DNA from: Bacillota bacterium | GTDB taxonomy: Bacteria > Bacillota > Clostridia > Tissierellales > Peptoniphilaceae | Assembly: GCA_023442495.1 (NCBI GenBank) | Contig: JAEZZB010000013.1 | Span: forward strand, 1 to 21,802 | Direction: 5' to 3' | DNA: 21,802 bases | In this document: positions 16,444-21,802 of the stretch, one piece after another | How positions within the stretch are numbered: the first letter of the stretch is position 1 | Layout of the letters: every line of letters begins with the position of its first letter | Position numbers and translations under genes: made by a program | Notes under the pieces: model-generated | What the model saw: the letters and a program-made list of their open reading frames with translations, nothing else | What the model was told of the DNA's origin: nothing | Databases searched by the model: none

Positions 16444-17511
16444 ATGGAAAAGAATAATACAATTTTATCTGTAAAAGACTTAGAAGTAAAATTCCAAGTA
16501 CGTGATAGACAACTTACTGCTATTAGAAATGTTAGTTTAGATTTTGAAGAAGGAAAAGTAGTAGCTATAGTAGGTGAATCTGGATCTGGAAAATCAGTAT
16601 TTACTAAGACCTTTACGGGTATGTTAGATGAAAATGGTAAAATAACAAAGGGTGAAATTTGGTTTGAAGGCCAAGATATTTCAAAATTTACTAAGGATAA
16701 AGAATGGTTAGGTATTAGAGGGAAGAAAATTGCTACAATTTTCCAAGACCCGATGACTTCCTTAAATCCTGTTAGAACGATTGGTTATCAAATTTCTGAA
16801 GTTATTGTAAAACACCAAGGGAAATCAAAGAAAGAGGCTAAGTCTATAGCGATTGAATTGATGCAAAAAGTAGGAATACCAGAACCGGAAAAAAGATTCG
16901 ATGAATATCCTTTCATGTATTCTGGGGGGATGAGACAAAGAATAGTTATTGCAATTGCTTTAGCGTGTAGACCAAAAATTTTAATTTGTGACGAACCAAC
17001 TACGGCTTTAGACGTTACAATCCAAGCACAAATTATACAACTTATTAGAGATTTATCTGAAGAATATGGATTTACAACAATATACATTACTCACGATTTA
17101 GGTGTAGTTGCTAAAGTAGCAGATATGGTTGCGGTAATGTACGCTGGTCAAGTTATAGAATATGGAACTGCTGAAGAAGTATTTTATGATCCGAGACATC
17201 CATACACATGGGGGCTTTTATCATCACTGCCTCAATTAGAAGACCACAAAGGTGAATTGCTATCAATTAAAGGGACACCACCTTCATTATTTGAAGAAAT
17301 TAAAGGTGATGCATTTGCTTTAAGAAGTGATTATGCAATGAAAATAGATTTTGAAAAGGAACCACCAATGTTCAAGGTAACAGATACGCATTATGCTAAA
17401 ACATGGTTATTACATGAAAAAGCTCCAAAGGTATTACCACCAGAACAAATTAGAAATCTACATGAAAAAATGGATAAAATAACAACAAAAGGAGGAAACT
17501 ATGCTGGATAA
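16444..17511 (+). CDS. oppD: Oligopeptide ABC transporter ATP-binding protein OppD (AmiE type)
   Basis: 355 residues. Walker A GESGSGKS (44-51), Q-loop IFQDP (99-103), signature YSGGMRQR (159-166), Walker B ILICDE (179-184) and switch histidine H217 are all intact, so it should hydrolyse ATP. The oligopeptide-transporter C-terminal extension starts around HPYTWGLL (252-259). The cysteine cluster often found in that extension of Opp/Dpp ATPases is missing; DAFALRSDY stands there instead. Start ATG after AGGAGGA. The last 11 bases overlap oppF, whose ribosome binding site (AAAGGAGG) is inside this gene, so the two ATPase subunits are probably made in step. Confidence 0.93.
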   Translation: MEKNNTILSVKDLEVKFQVRDRQLTAIRNVSLDFEEGKVVAIVGESGSGKSVFTKTFTGMLDENGKITKGEIWFEGQDISKFTKDKEWLGIRGKKIATIFQDPMTSLNPVRTIGYQISEVIVKHQGKSKKEAKSIAIELMQKVGIPEPEKRFDEYPFMYSGGMRQRIVIAIALACRPKILICDEPTTALDVTIQAQIIQLIRDLSEEYGFTTIYITHDLGVVAKVADMVAVMYAGQVIEYGTAEEVFYDPRHPYTWGLLSSLPQLEDHKGELLSIKGTPPSLFEEIKGDAFALRSDYAMKIDFEKEPPMFKVTDTHYAKTWLLHEKAPKVLPPEQIRNLHEKMDKITTKGGNYAG

Positions 17512-18439
17512 AGATAGAGAAGTCCTTGTTGATGTTCAAGATTTAGAAATTACATTTACAAATGGTAGAAGAAAATTTGTTGCTGTTAAGGGAGTAAATA
17601 TCAAAATTTATAAAGGTGAAACTTTTTCACTTGTAGGTGAATCTGGGTCTGGTAAAACAACAATTGCAAGAGCGATTGTAAGATTGAATAAAACTTCAAA
17701 TGGTGCAATATTTTTTAAAGGGAAACAAATCAATGGCGATATGACTAAAAATGAAAGTCAAGAATTGAAAAGACAAATTCAAATGATTTTCCAAGACCCA
17801 GCTGCTTCATTAAATGAAAGAGCAACTATCGATTATTGTATTGGTGAAGGTTTAGACAATTTCAAGCTCTATGACAGCAAAGAAGAAAGAACTAGAAAAA
17901 TTGATGAAGCTATCAATTCAGTAGGTCTTCTTCCAGAACATAAGTCAAGATATCCGCATGAATTTTCGGGTGGACAAAGACAAAGAGTAGGTATTGCTAG
18001 AGCAATAGTAATGCAACCAGATTTAATAGTTGCTGACGAACCTACATCAGCACTTGATGTATCAATTCGTGCACAAGTTTTAAACTTGTTAAATAAATTT
18101 AAACATGAAAACAATTTAACTTATCTATTCATAGCTCATGACTTATCTGTAGTAAGATATTTTTCAGATAGAATCGGAGTTATTACAGAGGGTAGAATAG
18201 TTGAAATTGCGTCAACAGAAGATTTATTTGCAAATCCTCTTCACCCTTATACACAATCACTTCTACAATCAGTTCCAATTCCGGATCCGATTATAGAAAG
18301 AAATAAGGGAGTACATGTATACGATCCTTCAATCGCAGGTGAATATACAGAAAATCATGCACTTAGAGAAATTGCACCAGAGCATTATGTATTCTGTACA
18401 CCAGAAGAAGTTGAAATGTATAAAGAAAAATTAAAATAA
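17501..18439 (+). CDS. oppF: Oligopeptide ABC transporter ATP-binding protein OppF (AmiF type)
   Basis: 312 residues. Walker A GESGSGKTT (46-54), Q-loop IFQDP (96-100), signature FSGGQRQRVGIARA (155-168), Walker B LIVADE (175-180) and H213 are all present. The C-terminal extension starts at HPYTQSLL and runs to a hydrophilic tail. It forms the second ATPase of the OppB-OppC permease. The preference for F over D rests on gene order and on SGGQRQRVGIARA, as in OppF. It is the last gene of the transporter operon and is followed by a terminator. Confidence 0.93.
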   Translation: MLDKDREVLVDVQDLEITFTNGRRKFVAVKGVNIKIYKGETFSLVGESGSGKTTIARAIVRLNKTSNGAIFFKGKQINGDMTKNESQELKRQIQMIFQDPAASLNERATIDYCIGEGLDNFKLYDSKEERTRKIDEAINSVGLLPEHKSRYPHEFSGGQRQRVGIARAIVMQPDLIVADEPTSALDVSIRAQVLNLLNKFKHENNLTYLFIAHDLSVVRYFSDRIGVITEGRIVEIASTEDLFANPLHPYTQSLLQSVPIPDPIIERNKGVHVYDPSIAGEYTENHALREIAPEHYVFCTPEEVEMYKEKLK

Positions 18440-18447
18440 TAAATATC

Positions 18448-18482
18448 AAAGGTTAGAAGTTATGACTTCTAGCCTTTTTGAT
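18448..18482 (+). terminator. Intrinsic terminator after oppF
   Basis: Stem AAAGGTTAGAAGT (18448-18460) against ACTTCTAGCCTTT (18465-18477), with one G-T pair and a TATG loop, then T-rich sequence. The 222 bases from here to ald are AT-rich and show only the weak ald promoter. Confidence 0.8.
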
Positions 18483-18643
18483 TTATATAAATGAGGTTAA
18501 AAACTTAATATCTTTTAAGATATATATTATAAAAAATATATAGAGTTTATTTAATAGTCAGTTTTTACAATATAAGATTATAACAGGAAATATATACCTC
18601 AATGTTTAATTAAATTTATAAAGTCGCAATAAAAATTTTGTGA

Positions 18644-18676
18644 TTTTCATCTTTTACTATACAATAAGAATATAAT
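18644..18676 (+). promoter_or_regulatory. Weak candidate promoter of ald
   Basis: A perfect TATAAT (18671-18676) lies 29 bases before the ald start. No good -35 box is at 16-18 bases; TTTTCA (18644-18649) is 21 bases away and CATCTT is at 17. An activator may be needed, or the start may be elsewhere. Confidence 0.4.
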
Positions 18677-18704
18677 AAATTAAAAATGAAAAGGAAGAGA
18701 GTTT

Positions 18705-19784
18705 ATGAATATAGGAATACCTAGAGAGAGAATGAATCAAGAGCATAGAGTGGCTATTAACCCAGCAGGTGTTACAACTTTAGTTCATGAAGGTCACAAA
18801 GTATATATAGAAAAGGGAGCAGGTGTAGATTCTGGAATATCTGATAAAGAGTATGCTGATGAAGGGGCGATTATTTGTGATGTAGATAAAGTTTGGGCAT
18901 GCGATATGGTTATGAAAGTTAAAGAGCCTCTGCAAGAAGAGTTTAAATATTTTAGAGAAGGTTTGATTATATATGCTTATTTTCATTTAGCGGCAGATTT
19001 AGAATTAGCAAGGGAGCTTTTAGATAAGAAAGTTACAGCGATAGCATATGAAACTATTGGAACTCCAGGGCATTTACCATTATTAATGCCAATGTCACAA
19101 GTTGCTGGTCGTATGGCGCCAATACTCGGTGCGCAATATTTGCAAAAGCAAAATGGAGGCTCAGGTGTACTTTTAGGTGGGGTGCCAGGAGTTGAAAGAG
19201 GAACTGTTACAATTATAGGTGGTGGTAATGTAGGACAAAATGCTACTAAAATGGCTATTGGACTTGGTGCAAAAGTTATACTTATGGGTAGAAATCCTGA
19301 AAAACTTAGAGTTTTGGATGATTTATTTGGACTTGATGTTCAAACATTAGTTTCAAACAAGAAAAATATTGCTGAATCGGTTGCAAATTCTGATATGGTA
19401 ATAGGTGCAGTTTTACTACCTGGTGGTGCTAAAGCTCCAACTCTTGTTACTAGAGAAATGATAAAATCAATGAAACCAGGATCTGTTATAATTGACGTTG
19501 CAGTCGATCAAGGTGGTATATTTGAAACTATAGATAGAGTAACTACACATGATAATCCCGTATATGTAGAAGAGGGCGTGATCCACTATGCTGTAGCAAA
19601 TATACCAGGGGCTGTACCACATACATCAACACATGCACTTACAAATTCAACTATAAGATATGCAAGTAAGATTGCTAGTGGTGATTTTAAGAAAATAATT
19701 GAAAAAGACGAAGATCTTAGAAATGGTTTCAATACATATAAAGGAAAGATGACAGCTAAACAAGTTGCTAAGGACTTGGGATAA
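18705..19784 (+). CDS. ald: Alanine dehydrogenase (NAD-dependent)
   Basis: 359 residues, slightly shorter than the roughly 370-378 of B. subtilis-type enzymes. It converts L-alanine and NAD to pyruvate, ammonia and NADH, or the reverse. Expected active-site residues are present: R15 (EHRVA), K73 (KVKEP), H94 (YFHLA) and D268 (VAVDQGG). The Rossmann NAD site is GGGNVG (172-177). The C-terminus is ordinary except for a short end (KGKMTAKQVAKDLG). Start ATG 18705 after AAGGAAGAGAG. It lies downstream of a peptide importer, fitting use of imported alanine as carbon and nitrogen source. punA follows 40 bases later without a terminator, so the two may be cotranscribed. Confidence 0.95.
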   Translation: MNIGIPRERMNQEHRVAINPAGVTTLVHEGHKVYIEKGAGVDSGISDKEYADEGAIICDVDKVWACDMVMKVKEPLQEEFKYFREGLIIYAYFHLAADLELARELLDKKVTAIAYETIGTPGHLPLLMPMSQVAGRMAPILGAQYLQKQNGGSGVLLGGVPGVERGTVTIIGGGNVGQNATKMAIGLGAKVILMGRNPEKLRVLDDLFGLDVQTLVSNKKNIAESVANSDMVIGAVLLPGGAKAPTLVTREMIKSMKPGSVIIDVAVDQGGIFETIDRVTTHDNPVYVEEGVIHYAVANIPGAVPHTSTHALTNSTIRYASKIASGDFKKIIEKDEDLRNGFNTYKGKMTAKQVAKDLG

Positions 19785-19824
19785 GAATATACTGATATTA
19801 AAGAATTAATTTAATGGGGAAAAT

Positions 19825-20655
19825 ATGGAAAATAAAGTATATGAAAGATTATTGACAGCGTATGAAGATTTAAAGTCGAAAATAGATTTTAAACCTGAAC
19901 TTGCAATTACTCTTGGTTCAGGACTTGGAAAACTAGCAGATGTGGTAGAGATAGAAGCTGAAATTTCATATTCCGATATTAAAGGATTCCCAGTATCTAC
20001 AGCACCAGGACATAAGGGTAGATTTGTATTTACTCATATACATGGTGTAGCAACAATGATAATGCAAGGAAGAGTACACAGATATGAAGGTTATACAGCA
20101 CAAGATACTGTACTTCCAACAAGATTAATGGGCCTTATGGGTGCGAAAACTTTACTTGTAACAAATGCAGCTGGCGGTGTTAATAAAAACTTTAGAATCG
20201 GTGATTTAATGATTATTAGAGATCATATAGTGCAATTTGTAGAATCACCATTAATGGGTCAAAATATTAAGCAATTGGGAACGAGATTTCCAGATATGTC
20301 TGAAGTGTACAATAAGGAATATGGTGATTTAATTGAAGAAATCGCTAAAGAAAAAGGACTTTCGATACAAAATGGTGTTTATTGTCAACTATCAGGACCT
20401 CAATATGAAACTCCAGCAGAGGTGAAAATGGTTGCTGTATTAGGAGCAGATGCAGTTGGAATGTCAACCGGAATTGAAGCTTTAGCAGCAAGACATATGG
20501 GAATGAAAGTAGCGGGTATTACACTTGTTACAAATCTAGCAGCAGGGATATCTGAAGTTGAATTATCAGAACAAGAAGTAATAGATGCAGGAGAAGCAGC
20601 GTCAGAATACTTTATTGATTTAGTTTTAGAATTTATCAAGAGAATGAATAAATAG
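19825..20655 (+). CDS. punA: Purine nucleoside phosphorylase, trimeric (class II, PunA/PNP type)
   Basis: 276 residues, normal for the trimeric type. It splits purine nucleosides with phosphate into base and ribose-1-phosphate. Visible motifs: phosphate site GSGLG (31-35), GRVHRYEGY (82-90) with H85, TNAAGG (113-118), QYETPAEV (193-200) with E195, and the base-contacting VTNLAAG (235-241) with N237. N at that place is the mark of the 6-oxopurine (guanosine/inosine) specific enzymes. The usual GMSTVPE segment here reads GMSTGIEALAARHMGM (212-227), a variant worth noting because it borders the active site. Start ATG 19825 after GGGGAAA. Nucleoside salvage fits a peptide- and nucleoside-fed lifestyle. 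Confidence 0.95.
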   Translation: MENKVYERLLTAYEDLKSKIDFKPELAITLGSGLGKLADVVEIEAEISYSDIKGFPVSTAPGHKGRFVFTHIHGVATMIMQGRVHRYEGYTAQDTVLPTRLMGLMGAKTLLVTNAAGGVNKNFRIGDLMIIRDHIVQFVESPLMGQNIKQLGTRFPDMSEVYNKEYGDLIEEIAKEKGLSIQNGVYCQLSGPQYETPAEVKMVAVLGADAVGMSTGIEALAARHMGMKVAGITLVTNLAAGISEVELSEQEVIDAGEAASEYFIDLVLEFIKRMNK

Positions 20656-20664
20656 ATATAGAAA

Positions 20665-20699
20665 ATAGGATTGAATCGTTTTTTGCGAATCAATCCTAT
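20665..20699. terminator. Hairpin after punA, weak or bidirectional terminator
   Basis: 14-bp stem with one A-A mismatch: ATAGGATTGAATCG (20665-20678) and CGAATCAATCCTAT (20686-20699), with loop TTTTTTG. There is no T run after it on the + strand and only a short one on the minus strand. It separates punA from the helicase gene. Confidence 0.55.
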
Positions 20700-20802
20700 A
20701 TTATTAATATATATAATATATGTATGTGAATGAACAATTATTACTAGATTTAATTATAAATTTTAATATTTATAGGAATATAAGTTAACTAAGGTTGGTA
20801 AA

Positions 20803-21802
20803 ATGAAAAATAATTTTCAACAGGAACAAGCAATAAAAACAATAGATGGACCAGTTTTGATAATCGCAGGACCAGGAACAGGCAAAACATTTACACTAGT
20901 CGAAAGAGTTCTATATATGGTTGGAGAGCAAAATATCAATCCAAGTGAAATAATGATATCAACATTTACAAATAAAGCGGCATTTGAATTGATTGATAGA
21001 CTTTCCACAAAATTCAAAGAATCTGGAATTCAAAAAGATGTCAATGATATGCATATAGGGAACTTCCACACTATTTGCGATAAAATTTTAAGAGAAAATT
21101 TAATCTATACAAATCTTAAGGAAGGATATACCCAGATAGATGAAGTAGAACAGTCTTATTTAATAAGAAGAAATATCAATCATTTTAGAAATATTCCAGG
21201 ATATTCTAATATAATTAATCAAAATAGAGAAGTTAATGATATTGTAAAAATAGTGAACAAAGTCTGTGAAGAAGCTATTTTAGAAAGAAAATCAACTAAT
21301 CAAAATAATCAAATTTTATTAAATATTACAAGCCTTTATGAAAAAATACTTGAAAGTTACAATATGATTGATTTTTCCCATAAACTTTTCTATACATACA
21401 AATTAATTCATGAAAATGAAGAAGTTAGAAAAAAACTACATAATCAAATTAATTATATTCTAATAGATGAATATCAAGATACAAATACAGTACAGGAAAA
21501 GATTATTCTAGAATTATTAAACGAAAACAAAAATATTTGTGTAGTCGGTGATGATGACCAAAGCCTATATAGATTTAGAGGTGCTAGTGTAAAAAATATT
21601 TTACAATTTGATAAGATTTTTCCAGAAGTTAAAATCATTAAGCTTCAACAAAATTACAGATCAGAAGATAGTATAATTAAATTTTATTCAAAATACATGC
21701 AAGATTTAATTTTAAGACATCAAGAATTAAAACCGTTTAGATTTAATAAATTACTCTATTCTGATAAAGTATCAGGTGAAAATAGAGTGATTAAGCGTGT
21801 TG
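20803..21802 (+). CDS. UvrD/PcrA-like superfamily 1 DNA helicase (3' end outside window)
   Basis: A frame runs from ATG 20803 to the right edge (333 codons) without a stop. Visible SF1A motifs: Q-motif area near FQQEQAIKTIDG, Walker A GPGTGKT (23-29), motif Ia STFTNKAA, motif Ib IGNFHTICDKIL, motif II LIDEYQDTN, motif III VGDDDQSLYRFRGA and motif IV LQQNYRS. This is an ATP-driven 3'-5' translocase used in repair or recombination. The FHTICDKILREN and GDDDQSLYRFRGA forms resemble long UvrD paralogues that end in a nuclease domain rather than PcrA itself; only the missing part can tell. Ribosome binding site AAGG (20791-20794) is modest. It follows the hairpin after punA, with no clear promoter seen in the AT-rich 100-base gap. 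Confidence 0.88.
   Translation, partial: MKNNFQQEQAIKTIDGPVLIIAGPGTGKTFTLVERVLYMVGEQNINPSEIMISTFTNKAAFELIDRLSTKFKESGIQKDVNDMHIGNFHTICDKILRENLIYTNLKEGYTQIDEVEQSYLIRRNINHFRNIPGYSNIINQNREVNDIVKIVNKVCEEAILERKSTNQNNQILLNITSLYEKILESYNMIDFSHKLFYTYKLIHENEEVRKKLHNQINYILIDEYQDTNTVQEKIILELLNENKNICVVGDDDQSLYRFRGASVKNILQFDKIFPEVKIIKLQQNYRSEDSIIKFYSKYMQDLILRHQELKPFRFNKLLYSDKVSGENRVIKRV

Noticed and set aside
1..21802. CRISPR array, tRNA, rRNA, riboswitch or T-box, intact insertion sequence, phage genes, new defence system
   Set aside because: No spaced repeats, cloverleaf, T-box motif, transposase or phage gene set was found; the FGDG insert in the glycosidase is one domain, not evidence of a prophage.

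Overview
The window is a low-GC, AT-rich stretch of a Gram-positive (Firmicutes) chromosome. All confident genes are on the + strand, AGA is the main arginine codon, ribosome binding sites are strong (AGGAGG-like), and RF2 carries the classical programmed frameshift. Gene content (secreted clan-A glycosidase with bacterial SH3 repeats, Ami/Opp-type oligopeptide transporter, alanine dehydrogenase, purine nucleoside phosphorylase) suggests a host-associated anaerobic coccus of the Tissierellia/Peptoniphilaceae kind (for example Helcococcus, Parvimonas or Peptoniphilus relatives). This placement is an inference from style and remembered homologues, not a measured one.

Region 1 (1-4547) is a secreted carbohydrate-active enzyme locus. 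It opens with the last bacterial SH3 repeat of one protein, whose sequence and downstream terminator are repeated almost exactly at the end of the complete gene 620-4444. Between them lies a small remnant that looks like the first codons of a mannose-family PTS IIA protein. The complete gene encodes a 1274-residue exported protein with signal peptide, LamG-like domain, clan-A glycosidase domain with an unusual insert, and five SH3 repeats.

Region 2 (4802-11496) is one probable operon: pgeF-popT-prfB-tex-proS. It begins at an extended -10 promoter and ends at a perfect-stem terminator. The genes are tightly packed (prfB and tex overlap by one base). Two products serve the cell envelope (peptidoglycan editing, undecaprenyl-phosphate recycling) and three serve gene expression. 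prfB has both an in-frame UGA shift site and, apparently, a non-AUG start.

Region 3 (11644-18482) is an Ami/Opp-type oligopeptide ABC importer. A lipoprotein gene (oppA) has its own promoter and terminator. It is followed by a second promoter and the overlapping or nearly abutting oppB-oppC-oppD-oppF. OppA and OppB both carry cysteine pairs in parts expected to lie outside the membrane.

Region 4 (18671-21802) holds alanine dehydrogenase, purine nucleoside phosphorylase and the first 333 codons of a UvrD/PcrA-like helicase that runs off the window. Peptide import followed by alanine deamination and nucleoside phosphorolysis fits an organism living on peptides and host nucleosides (inference). 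I found no tRNA, rRNA, CRISPR array, intact insertion sequence or prophage, and no convincing new multi-gene system; the points most worth checking are in the glycosidase locus, the prfB start and the transporter cysteines.
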